From Gnetum montanum (lineage: Eukaryota; Streptophyta; Gnetopsida; Gnetales; Gnetaceae): DNA of 64,000 nt. The stretch covers positions 125,112 to 189,111 of the forward strand of contig MNCI01022611.1 in assembly GCA_015680685.1 (NCBI GenBank), given 5' to 3'. Positions within the stretch are counted from its first letter, which is position 1, and each line of letters starts with the position of its first letter. Shown in pieces: positions 46,343-64,000 of this stretch. Position numbers and translations under genes: made by a program. Under the pieces are notes generated by a model, which saw only the letters and a program-made list of their open reading frames with translations, had not been told where the DNA came from and made no database searches.

Positions 46343-47180
46343 TGATGAGTGGCGAGGTACCCCTACACTCAACCATATGAATACGAGCGTTTTCACGTGC
46401 GATCTGGTCGAACTAGTTGTGGCACCTAGACAGTTAGCCTTAGGTCGTAGTTCGTTGTCTTCCCACCTAGACTAGTATTATATTTGTCATGTATGGTTTA
46501 GTCCATAGTGAGGTGTATGATGGGTTTTCTAATCTAATGCTACTCTTGAAGGCAATAGAAAGTAATATTATCTAAACTAAGAGAGAAAGGGTAAAGGAAT
46601 CTTATCTAGCCTAAGTGCGATGAGCATCCATTCCTTGATTATCCGTACACATCTTGGACTTTGTGCATGACTACCATTGGGATTACCAAGCGTAGATCCT
46701 AGGTACGCCACTAGGTTACCAAGTAGTCACACTTAAATGCTCGTAATCAAGTCGTACTCATTCCGCGTTCTAACATGAGTTTAAGGGTGAGAGAGACTAA
46801 TTAGGAAAGTAGTAAATAACAATTAAATAAATAAATAAACAAAGTGAATGCTGCAATGATGAAGTAATCTCGATCTTTATTGCCAGTCATGTGTGTGTCC
46901 AAGTACGTCACACTTGAATAAAGGATGTTGTACAATTACATTCACCACACTGCGGGCATACATGAAAAAATAATCTATCTCTAGAGGGATCAAACTACCA
47001 AAGTTTTGCTACCGTCTAACTCTAATATCTAATACAAGGGAGAGCCACCTCTTATTTATAGAACTAGCAATGGACTGCGATATCGCGTACGCAATATCGC
47101 AGGGGACGACGCGATATCACGGGGGATGCGATATCGTGGCTGATGCGATATCGCGGCCTATGCAATATCATGTCCCATCA
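46343..47180 (-). repeat. Element D 5' LTR (838 bp)
   Basis: Read on the minus strand it starts TGATGGGACATG and ends CCACTCATCA at 46343. It holds one more GATATCGCG-type subrepeat than the 3' LTR (47080-47170). Confidence 0.85.
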
Positions 47181-47185
47181 TTACC
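47181..47185. other. Right target-site duplication of element D (TTACC)
   Basis: An exact copy of 41950-41954, beyond the right LTR end. Confidence 0.85.
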
Positions 47186-48364
47186 CATGCCTAAAGGTCC
47201 CCTCTAACTAAGGCCCTTCCTCACTTCCCACTTCTCTTTTCTTCTTTAATAAGGAATGATGGTTGTTCTATGTGAGCACTCTTATGTCTCAGGGGGGTGG
47301 ACTGGTCTTAGAATGATGATGCGATGTCACTAAACATGGTTGGTTTTGGTTTGGACTAAAGATGGATTTTATCAGGTTATTTAACCATAAAATTCACGAG
47401 GGACTTCATGTGACCTTAATCAGGAAATCCATTCCACTCTCTCTCTCATCCATCTATGTTTTCCATGTCTCACCTCATTGTTAGTTTCATGTTCTTGTTC
47501 GATGTTTTGGTTTGATGTGTCAAAATTCTTAGGTAGTTTCTTCCGAGTTTTTGTACTTAACTTTCTATAGCCGTTAATCTGCCATGGGGCCCATGGACTC
47601 TTTACTTTGAAGTTATGCAAGGATAATAAAAGGCCTATGCTTGCTTTGGGGAGGACCCACTTGCATACCTTTTGGTTGGGTTAGTTACGTTCTTTACCCT
47701 TAGACATTATTACAATCAAATCCTTTTGCGTGTCCCATCAGTGACATCCAATTATGTGCATCTTCACAACATTTTTCAGTGAAATCCTCTTTTTATTTGT
47801 TATGAATTCTTAAACCCTATTCAAGTAATTCATCACATTTGAACTTTTCAGAATTTAATGAACCGCTTATCCATTTCACCTCTCTTTCAACCTTCCCTCT
47901 AACACTATTAATGAAATGAATCCACCATAATCATAACCCAACCAAGTGTAACTACCAATAAGACAAGGTACTTAAAATCTATACATTACACATTGCATAC
48001 TAATCCACAATTTTGTTGTGATTGCAGTAAGAAGCACAGACTGGAAGTGAGACTGTCTTCACCAACAGGATAAGTAACAACATGATGTGATGAGGACTCT
48101 TCATGATCGTTGGATCTTCTCCCTCACTCTTTAGCTTCCAGAGGAGTTGGATGTTAGTTTTGTCTAGGGTGTTCACTTCCCTTGTCATAAACACCTAACT
48201 TTGTAAAAGATTATAATCTGTACACTTGGGCACTTAGAATTTGTCTATTCCATTTGAGTTAGTTGCATGTCAGTCAATAATTCAATACCTTCCCCATATT
48301 TTGTAAGGAACTTGTTCCTTCTCTTGTTCACTTGAGAATGAGTTTTCATTTAGTCGTGGAGGTA
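47186..48364 (+). other. Element C 3' untranslated region, right part, and polypurine tract
   Basis: Aligns with unit B 23905-25084. Non-coding. It ends CATTTAGTCGTGGAGGTA before the LTR. Confidence 0.65.
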
Positions 48365-49253
48365 TGATGAGTCATGTTTTGATTGGCTGCAATGTCAAAT
48401 ACCTGATATCGGAGCTGCGATGTTGAATACTCGATATCGGATCCCAAGATGCAATATTGAATATCCAATATCGCAAGGTATATGCTAGCCTATAAATATA
48501 GTGCTTGGGCACAAGGTTTCCATATAATTTTTGGCATAGCATAGTGAAGCTCTTGCAGCTTGTTTTCTCTAGAGTTAGAATATTTTCCAAAGTGCTCACA
48601 GCAAGAGTCTTTCAGTGTACAGATCTTTATTCAAGCACTATTGTACCTAAGCATAGCAATGTATGCGAAAATAAAGATGAGCTTTCTGATCACACCTTGT
48701 AGCACCTTGGCTAGCTTAAATATTTTATTTATGAATTTAATGTTTCATGCAAGTTCCTTTAATGCTTCCAAGTAATTAAGCTAAAAGTAAGCTAAATAGA
48801 TTAAATAGCAGTTAATTAATTAAGCACATGAGTATGACTGCTTCAAGCATGCATATGACTTTTGGTAACCCAACAACACTTAACGTTTGGTAACCTAGCA
48901 GCATTATACATGTTTAGGATGTGCATGGAAAGTGGGATCACATACTTATGTTAGGATAGTTAGTTATTGATCAGCAATTAGATTAAGTTAAATTGATTAT
49001 AAAATATCTTGCAACATTTTTTTAATCATAGAAAAAATAAAATATAAAATAATAAAAATCATGTGCCTTAATTATACTTAACCATACAATTAAGCTCTTC
49101 AACTATGGTTGAGAAGACAATGATTGTCATGATTAGATTTCATATCCTAGAACCAATGTACTTAAGAACTTAAGGTCTACGAAATTCGATTGGATCACAT
49201 GTGAATGCATGTGATTCATATGGTTGGGTGTAAGGGTACCTTGTCACTCATCA
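48365..49253 (+). repeat. Element C 3' LTR (889 bp)
   Basis: Starts TGATGAGTCATG and ends GTCACTCATCA. CCTATAAATATAG is near 48490, preceded by three GATRTYGAATAYYCGATATCG-like subrepeats. It aligns with the B LTRs downstream of the TATA box (TTAGAATATTTTC..., TCTTTATTCAAGCAC, TTGGTAACCCA). Confidence 0.75.
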
Positions 49254-49990
49254 AGATCTTTATATCAACAGTCATCTTAAACATATGAGAAATGTTTCTT
49301 CTCAATGTCCTCTTTATAGAAGCGAAGACATATTTTCTCATATTTTTTTGAGTGTCCTATTGCTTAGCATGCTTGGAAATGAACATCCAAAATTTGTAAC
49401 AACTTTCAACCAAGCATCAATGAAGTCATTCTTGGTCATTAGCTTGTTTTGTCTACTTTGTTTCTTTACATTTGGAATTGTCTTTGACCACTTGTTCTCT
49501 ACTCTATTTGGAAGCTTCATTATGTAATTATTTATCAATAATAAAAGCATAACTATAATATCTCTTTAAGAGTCAAATACGAAATTTTCAAAGATGTCAC
49601 TTTTTAGCTACAACTTTGGGGGAAAAAAAAAGCTCCCACTAAAATCTAAACAATTAATTTATTTTCTACAATATTAATTTTTTTTATTTTAGAGGCTCAA
49701 GAATGGGAAGCTTTCAAATTTTGTTGCTATTTGTTCTTTATTTTTTATTAATGTATTTTTTATCTTTAGAGATATTTTTCTCTTTCTATTTACAAGAAAT
49801 TCTTTAGTAAGAAGTGAAAACCCATGATGGCAGTTCTAAATAAGGACCAAGCCTAATCCTTTTCCTACCCTAGAAAGAAACTTTTCTAAGATTGGTTGTA
49901 AGGATGAAAACTTTAAAAGGCATCCTCAAAACTATTGAGCTTTTTCTTTAGACTTTCTCTTGAATAATTTGATATACTCTAACTTTTTTT
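49254..49990 (+). pseudogene. LINE-1 right piece: zf-RVT end and 3' untranslated region
   Basis: The frame starting at 49285 reads RNVSSQCPLYRSEDIFSHIFL, a decayed zinc-binding end of plant L1 ORF2 (CPLC...H...C). A 3' untranslated region follows. It is the inverted relative of 50290-51200. About 250 bp seen in LINE-2 between the left and right pieces is missing here, lost at the C junction. Confidence 0.65.
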
Positions 49991-50289
49991 TTAATATTAA
50001 TATTCATTTTTTTGGGGTTTGACACTCCTCCTAAATACATCATATTTATGATATTGTATGAAAGTATACAATATCATAGGTGTCATGTTGCACTCAACTT
50101 ATTTAATGTTAACCAAGTTTGTACACTTAATTTTTTTTGCTATCCATGTTGTTTTTGGTATTCTTACTTAGTATTAAGCCTATGATGTACTTAAATTATT
50201 TTTTGGTTACTATCAATTTTGAGAGAGAAAGGAAGAGAGAAAGACGTGTCAACTCTTAAAAATGAATAATAATTAAAAAAAATTGAGAG
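49991..50289. other. Spacer between two tail-to-tail LINE copies
   Basis: AT-rich sequence with T runs and a short GATATTGTATGAAAGTATACAATATC inverted repeat (about 50051-50077). I see no gene. Confidence 0.5.
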
Positions 50290-51620
50290 TACCTTAACTT
50301 GACAATAATAAGAGAGAGTTTAAATAAAAAGCCCAATGGTTTTTGGGATGCTCTTTTAGGTTTTCATCCTTACAACCAATCTTTAAAAACCTCTCCTCTA
50401 GGATGGGAAAATGATGAGGTCTTGCCCTTGTTCAGAGACACCCTTCTAGGTTTTCACTTCTTACTAAAGGACTTATAAAGAGGAGAAGCAAACTCTTTCT
50501 AAAGACAAAAGGAAACATCAATAAAGAAAATGAACAAATAGTAAGAGAAGTTGAGAGCTTCTCTAACTTAAGTCTCCAAAACAAAAAGAAATTAATATTA
50601 AAAGAAACAAATTAAGTGTTCGGCTTTCATTAAAAGCTTGTTCAATTGAATCTGTAATTAAAAAACAACATCTTTGAAAATATGATATCAAACTCTTGAA
50701 AAAAATGTAAGAGTTATATTATTTTTGTTGAAAAATAGGGGGTGTTGGAACTCCAAAGAATGATTGTATATACACCCCAAGACATATAGCCAATAGAGAC
50801 TTTAGAAGAATTATAGAGAAATATAACAATGCCTTAAGCATGACTCAAAATAGCAACTCCATGCATATCAAGACAATGAGCTCAACCACTTGAGCAACCT
50901 ATCATTGGCTTTATTGTTGAAAAATAACAATACATTGAAGCTTTCAAAATAACAAGTGGTTGAAGACACTTGTAAATGCAACGAAAAGAAGTAGACAAAG
51001 TAAGTTAATCACTAAGAATGATATCATTAATACTTGCTTAAAAGTTGTTGTAAATTCTACATGTACATTATTGTGCAACTATACACTCAAAAAAAGAAAA
51101 AAAAAAAGATCTTCACTTTTGTAACGAGGACATTGAGAAGAAATAATTACCATATGTTGAAAATGAGTGTTGATAGGAAGACCTTGATGAAAAAGATAAC
51201 ATAAAATAATATAATTTTTTGGAAAGATAGAAACTCTCCAAATATCTTCAATTTTTCTTATTTAAAAGTGCAATGATGATTGCATTTTCCATGCCTTAAT
51301 GAATTTTTTATGAATAAAATCATTCTTGGTAATAATCTCTTATGTAACTTTAGAGTTAAAAGGAAAAATAGATATGCTATCCTTCCAAAAAAATGTCTAA
51401 AAAAGCTTGATGTAAACTATTGTTAAATTTAAATAAATTCTCAAGATCATAAATTAATTTTTCAAAATTTTTTTCTTTCTATTTAAACCATAGTGGCTAG
51501 AAGCCTCCTTCCATGTAATCCATATAATTTGCTTCTAGTGATGCATAATCTAGATGCATGAGTATGTCAATCAAATTAATGTATTAATAATTTGGAATGA
51601 CAAAAATTGCTTTAAGATCA
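50290..51620 (-). pseudogene. LINE-2: inverted L1-type LINE 3' fragment
   Basis: On the minus strand 51620-51100 reads like LINE-1 35030-35140 (AGCCACTATGGTTTAAATAGAAAG...), then a zf-RVT-like end near 51150-51000 (CAATGTCCTCGTTAC), then a 3' untranslated region down to about 50290. It faces LINE-1 tail to tail, giving a large inverted repeat (49640-49985 against 50300-50620). Confidence 0.6.
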
Positions 51621-51629
51621 AAATTATCA

Positions 51630-52000
51630 ATTGTAAGGTTGATTGACCTAGAGACAGGTTGACCTACCTAGAGAGCAGTTTAGAAGCCAAAAGTATCACT
51701 TCTAAGGTTGATTGACCCTAGTTTAGACCAATCTTAGTGCCTAAAAAATGCACACTCCTAAGGTTGATGGACCCCCTAATAGGTAGACCAACCCGAAGTG
51801 GAGTGAGGATTAGTAGATAGGGGAAGTTTATACTTTTGAGGTTGATTGGCCCCTTAATAAGTTGACCTATGCTAGATGAGATGATAGAAAAAGATGCCCA
51901 ATTCCAAATGGCTGAGTTCAAGTAGGGACAACCAAGTTGAGAGCTTCTGATTCTTAGAGTTCACTTAATAGGTTGACCAAACTCTTCAAAGGTTGACTTG
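51630..52000. repeat. Diverged minisatellite upstream of the PGES2-like gene, with W-box cores
   Basis: About five units of 60-85 bp start with TAAGGTTGATTGACC-like sequence. TTGACC/TTGACT occurs at 51644, 51659, 51712, 51862, 51973 and 51993. TTGAC(C/T) is the WRKY-factor W-box core. The array ends about 540 bp before the start codon. Confidence 0.55.
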
Positions 52001-52542
52001 TTAAGAGTGATATCATAAAAATAAAAGCCAAAAATAGAAAGAGGATACCTTGAACACAATGTGTTAAGAGACCTCCATTACTTCCTTGTTAACAAAAAAA
52101 ACATTTCCAATAAAACATTGATGGTGGTAAGATTCTTGATTTGGAAACTCCAAATTATGAATTTGATTTTAATGAACAATGTTGAGTTATAAAATTCTAA
52201 TTTAAGTAGATACCTTTAGGTAATAATTTGTTACAAAATCCCCTCTCAACCGCCTCCCTCCAAATAAAAAGATTAAAAAAAAAAAAAAAACATCCATAAA
52301 ACTGTGATAACAAATTTTTAAAATTTAAATTTAAGAAGTTTTTCCCTTGGCCAGTCTCGGAGTTTCCTTTGGAAAATACCAGCATCGTTGAATAAGGTGG
52401 TTCACGTCGAACAATATGAACAAGGAAAGCCGATCTGGAGCCGCTGGCTTGGAACGAGACGACGTAGCCGCGACCCAAATACAAGCCGTTCCTGGTCGTC
52501 GTAGATCCGTGGCTGTTGGGAGTGCAGAAAGCGGGAGTAGCA
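52001..52542 (+). promoter_or_regulatory. Probable promoter and 5' untranslated region of the PGES2-like gene
   Basis: TATAAAA at 52188-52194 is the best core-promoter candidate, about 350 bp before the start codon. An A16-type run lies at 52275-52290. GC content rises sharply from about 52390. An upstream ATG at 52416 opens a frame of 107 codons that overlaps the main start. No transcript evidence is available. Confidence 0.35.
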
Positions 52543-60665
<8,123 letters not shown>

Positions 60666-61440
60666 GCTCGACTGAGTTTTATATCTTCTCTGAGTCATTA
60701 TTATTCTAAAAATTACGGATTTTGACACATTCAACCACATTCATATATTTCACTTGAGCATGCATTTTAGGGAATAAGTGCAGTTTTCTCCGAAACAAAA
60801 CCTTCTCCCATGATTATTCATTTCATTTTTTAACTGGAGGGATTGTTAACTCCATGTATAAGTTAATTATACTAACACCAAACTTTTCATGTCTTAAGTT
60901 TGCCTGCAATAAACAAATGGATCAGAAAGCTTAGGTTAGAAAGCTTTTATATGATAACGCTAGACGTGTTGAGAAATTAGTGCAAGGTACACACAAACAT
61001 AATAGAGTTCAATTTTGAAATTTCTATTAAAGAGTACTTTGAAATTTAACATGTAAATATTTGACATACAATTATACATGCTTATTTATTAAGCATCTTT
61101 TTAATGGATTTTTATAATATGATACAAAAGAATTTTAACAGCAATTTGAAATACATACATTATAAAGTCCCTTGTCATATGCTTCATAGGAAACATCATG
61201 AAAACATCTTCGTGACTAATGTAACGTTTGTCACTCGTGTGAGCTGAATTCTCCGTCATAGGTGATTTTCCAGGATGATTTTTTTTAACAATTACAAAAA
61301 AGAGTATATTAATAAAAAGATTTGAAGTACTATGAGATTCCAATAATGAATTAAATGATAAGATCTAATTTTTAATAAAATATTTAAAATTGGAGAATCC
61401 TGTCATACTTTAAAAAAAGTATATAACAATTCAAAAAAAC
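60666..61440 (+). other. 3' untranslated region of the PGES2-like gene and intergenic sequence
   Basis: A canonical poly(A) signal AATAAA lies at 60908-60913, 245 bp after the stop. After that the sequence is AT-rich and I see nothing to annotate up to the LINE fragment. Confidence 0.5.
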
Positions 61441-62260
61441 ATCAAAAAACATCACATCATTAATATAGAAGAGAGAAATTAAAAGAAAAAAACAGTAGTT
61501 TTGTAGATACTTTTTCAGGTTTTTATCTTTGCAACTAATTTTGAAAAACTTACCTTTTCGAATAGAAAAAAGATCAAGTATTGTCCTTATCCAAGGCATC
61601 CTTAGGGGTGTTTAAATAGAAGAAGAATATTTTCTTCACAAAAAAAATTAATTTAAACATATTACACATGATAATAGAAGTCAAGAGAAGCTTTTTCAAC
61701 TTTTGTCTACAAATATAAAAAAAATTAATATTGCAAGAGTTCAGTTAATTATTAAGTTGTCATTGGAAGTTTTTTTGCTTGAAGTTGTATTTGACTACAA
61801 AAGATAAATTAATTGTTCAATCTTCACTATAAGTTTTCTTGCTTAAAGTTGTATTTAAAAAGAAACATCTTTAAGAATACAATATTTAACTTGAAAAGGG
61901 AGATCAGAAAAGGAAGATCATAATTATGTTCATCTTGTTGAAAAGAAATTACATAATTGTACTTCCAAGTGGAATGAAAAATAAGTAGCAAAAGGCACTT
62001 CAAATATAGAGAAAGACGCTGGAGAAAAACAATTTGGTCATAAAGTATGATATCATTAATGCTTGGTTGAAAGTTGTTACAAATACTAAAGGTCCATTTC
62101 TAAGCATTTTGTGTTGTTGAGCACTTGTACAAAACATGTGAAAAGGAATCTTCACTTCCACAAAGAAGATAGTTAAAAAGAAGATTATAATCATGTAACT
62201 AGGTAGTCAAGTTTCATTTAAATCTCATTCTCTTTCTTGTTATTTTTACTACAAACTATC
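61440..62260 (-). pseudogene. LINE-3: minus-strand L1-type LINE 3' fragment
   Basis: Bases 61500-61900 resemble LINE-2 50320-50700 (AGGTTTTTATCTTTGCAAC..., AAGCTTTTTCAACTTTTGTC). On the minus strand 62194-62000 shows a decayed zf-RVT region, with the same GCTTGGTTGAAAGTTGTTACAAAT segment as LINE-1 (inverted at 49400-49430). Bases 62260-62559 are AT-rich with nothing recognised. Confidence 0.5.
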
Positions 62261-62559
62261 ACACCATCTAGATTGATTTCAATTCATTTAAAAGTTTCTT
62301 AATTTCTTTCCTTTTAAATTTGAAAGACAAGTGCTACCACAACAGTTTAAATTTTATTAATTAGTTGAGTTCCACCAATCTAAGTCCAAGTTATTCCAAG
62401 CTCTTATAAAGGTTTTGCCATAATAAAATACTAATTTGTAGTTTTTCAAACACTGTTTCAAATATGAGTAATTGCATAATAGTACAAAAAGGTAGGATCA
62501 CCATCTTCACAAGCATTCTTACATAAATATTTGTTATCTTCATTCATTCTTACTTTAAT

Positions 62560-62967
62560 TGTTAGGTAACAATTCATACTTCATATGAGTTGTATAATGA
62601 AGTCTTATGCTTATCTAAGTGTGTTTGTGTGTAAGATATGAATTGTAAAGAGTTTAGGATTTGTTAACTAGAGATTAGTTAACATACAAAATTGTGATTG
62701 AAAAATTGTAAGTTGACTCAAAGATTTATATTTGCATTGGGTTAGCATCTTTCTTATATAGAGTTACAGTAAGTGTATGTGTATTTGAAAAAGAAAATAT
62801 CTCTCCTAAAAAGAAAGAAGCCAAAAAAGTCAAAAGTAGAAGTGATTCCAAAGAAAATTATTTATTTAAAAAATAAAGGAATCATTATTTAATGCATTTG
62901 ATTTAAGTTCTATATTGTTGTAATTATTACCTTGTTATGATCCTAGCAAGTACACAAAAATTTAACA
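62560..62967 (+). repeat. Ty1/copia-type LTR (408 bp)
   Basis: Starts TGTTAGGTAACAATTC and ends TTTAACA, so the ends are TGTTA...TAACA. A primer-binding site follows directly. TATATAGAG near 62755 could be the TATA box. Confidence 0.6.
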
Positions 62968-62983
62968 TGGTATCAAAGTAGGG
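62968..62983 (+). promoter_or_regulatory. Primer-binding site (initiator Met tRNA) of the copia-type element
   Basis: TGGTATCAAAGTAGGG is one change away from TGGTATCAGAGTAGGG-like sites usual in plant Ty1/copia elements. Confidence 0.65.
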
Positions 62984-63349
62984 AGAAGGTAGCTAGGATG
63001 ACAATGCAAAATATCCTAATAAAGATTTTGAGAAGGACTTGAAGAAGGATTCCAAGAGTGGTGTACATGATCTTATGAATTTGGTGCATTGCTTGACATT
63101 GAAAGAAGAAGATAAAAATCTTTTAAGACATTAGTGAATAAAATTGTTGTAACAAATACAAAAAAAAAAAACTTACAATAAAAAAAATATTGAGCATGGA
63201 CAAATAGAATGAAAGTATTACTAGGGGCCACTTGACTATGGAGCATGGTATAATAGCCTGGAATAGAAACCAATTGTGTGCATGTGTTTTTGTATGTATG
63301 ATTCTTGAGCCTTTCTTTCATGTGTGTGTGAAGCCCTATTTGTTATTAA
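62984..63349 (+). pseudogene. Decayed leader/gag start of the copia-type element
   Basis: About 370 bp follow the primer site, with ATGACAATGCAAAATATCC as a possible gag start (about 62998). Stops occur in every frame and no domain is recognisable before the next LTR begins. Confidence 0.35.
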
Positions 63350-64000
63350 TGAACCATCAATAAGACAGGCTGTGTTGACGCATGCCCATCAACGTAGCTT
63401 AGTTGACACATCCTATGATGCATTAATGTAGGTATGTCAACATTAATGCAGGCTTTACCTCTATAAATGTAGACACCCCTTGCATTTATGGCACCTTCTA
63501 GTCATAGCCTTAGCCAAATTCTTGTAGTTTTCTTCCACAGAAGTTAGAATATTCACTTTGAGTGCTTGTAGAGTAAATTTAAGAGATTGTATGACATTTT
63601 ACAAGTGCATATGTACTTGGACACATTTGCATGGACAACAATAAAATTGAAATTTCCTCTATCTATTACAACACTTAGGCTAGCATAATTCTACTTTTCA
63701 ATACTTTACTTTACATGCAATTTATGTTCTTGTTCTCAAGTAATTAATATTATTATTCATAAGCAATGTGAGTACGACCACTTTGAGCATGATATATTAA
63801 CATTTGGTAATCCCGCAATGGATACTTGGTGTGCCTAGTAGTATACACTTGGTAACCCAGTAGTGCTAATATAGGTTTAGGATGTGTACGACAAGTAGGA
63901 ACGAATGTAGTTAATTAGTTAGTTAATATAAATATTAAATATTTATTCATGTAATCATTTAGCAAGTAGACAAAAATAATAAAAAGTATAAAATAGATAT
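63350..64000 (+). repeat. LTR F, related to E, running off the window
   Basis: Begins TGAACCATCAATAAG. GTGTTGACGC lies 22 bp in, exactly as GTGTTGACTA does in E. CTATAAATG (about 63462), TTAGAATATT, GTACTTGGACAC and TTGGTAACCCAG follow in the same order as in E and B. By comparison with E (735 bp) its end should lie about 90 bp beyond the window. Confidence 0.65.

Larger units (their letters stand above)
41955..47180 (-). mobile_element. Element D: complete non-autonomous LTR retrotransposon
   Basis: Two direct LTRs (41955-42768 and 46343-47180, each TGATG...CATCA) flank a 3.6 kb internal region, with a perfect 5-bp duplication TTACC. On the minus strand the order is 5' LTR (46343-47180), degenerate primer site, leader, one long decayed frame (45697-42932), polypurine tract and 3' LTR (41955-42768). 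No protease, reverse transcriptase or integrase is present, so it must have moved with enzymes from another element. Confidence 0.85.
35143..49253 (+). mobile_element. Element C: 5'-truncated Athila-like element, interrupted by D
   Basis: Internal sequence from within gag (35143) to 41954, interrupted by element D, resuming at 47186 and ending with a 3' LTR (48365-49253). It is closely related to unit B throughout, including the 3' untranslated region. Its 5' LTR, primer site and gag start are missing: the left edge joins LINE sequence directly, and the LINE resumes right of the LTR. Confidence 0.75.

Noticed and set aside
42700-47170. GATATC/CGATATCG near-palindromes as a possible origin, satellite or CRISPR-like array
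   Set aside because: They occur only in LTRs just upstream of the TATA box, differ among families and have no spacers.
49640-50620. Possible MITE or foldback element with ~330 bp arms
   Set aside because: The arms continue into zf-RVT and other LINE coding sequence on both sides, so two tail-to-tail LINE copies explain it better.

Overview
This is nuclear DNA of a seed plant with a large, repeat-rich genome. A gymnosperm is my best guess, from the layers of old LTR retrotransposons, the decayed Athila-like and chromovirus-like elements and a gene with introns of 4.0 and 2.5 kb, but the sequence does not prove it. One intact protein gene is visible: a six-exon prostaglandin E synthase 2-like (GST/thioredoxin-fold) gene on the + strand at 52543-60665. 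I found no rRNA, tRNA or CRISPR array. One run of N (26743-26815) marks an assembly gap.

Bases 1 to about 50000 are a nest of transposons inserted into one another. The oldest host is an L1-type LINE on the + strand (pieces 33551-35142 and 49254-about 49990). Element Z, a minus-strand Ty3/gypsy chromovirus-like element, is inserted in it; its pol and gag fill 1-4979 and its 5' LTR is 5041-5262 plus 29896-33550. Z's LTR is split by element A (5263-29890, + strand), a Ty3/gypsy element with LTRs of about 3.1 kb, an extra archaeal-type RNase H and a near-perfect 5-bp target duplication. A's 3' LTR is broken by a tandem Athila-like unit B (15893-27425, LTR-internal-LTR-partial internal), which carries a solo LTR, E (26362-27096, perfect target duplication). 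Further right the LINE is broken again by a second Athila-like copy, C (35143-49253, 5' LTR lost), whose 3' untranslated region holds element D (41955-47180, minus strand). D is a structurally complete non-autonomous LTR element with a perfect target duplication and a single 921-codon frame without pol domains.

From 50000 to 52540 lie a second, tail-to-tail LINE copy and a minisatellite rich in W-box cores just upstream of the gene. The gene's introns hold RTE-type LINE fragments, one with a 16-bp target duplication, and an unidentified coding-like segment. Right of the gene are a third LINE fragment, a Ty1/copia-type LTR with primer-binding site, and the start of an E-like LTR that runs off the window.

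Nearly all transposon frames are broken, mostly by substitutions to TAG/TAA/TGA as expected from deamination of methylated cytosine. The best leads are an auxin-response-element array just upstream of a TATA-like box in Z's LTR, a triplet of covarying hairpins in B, D's uncharacterised frame, and the domain order PR-aRNH-RT-RNH-INT in A. I see no convincing new multi-gene system.
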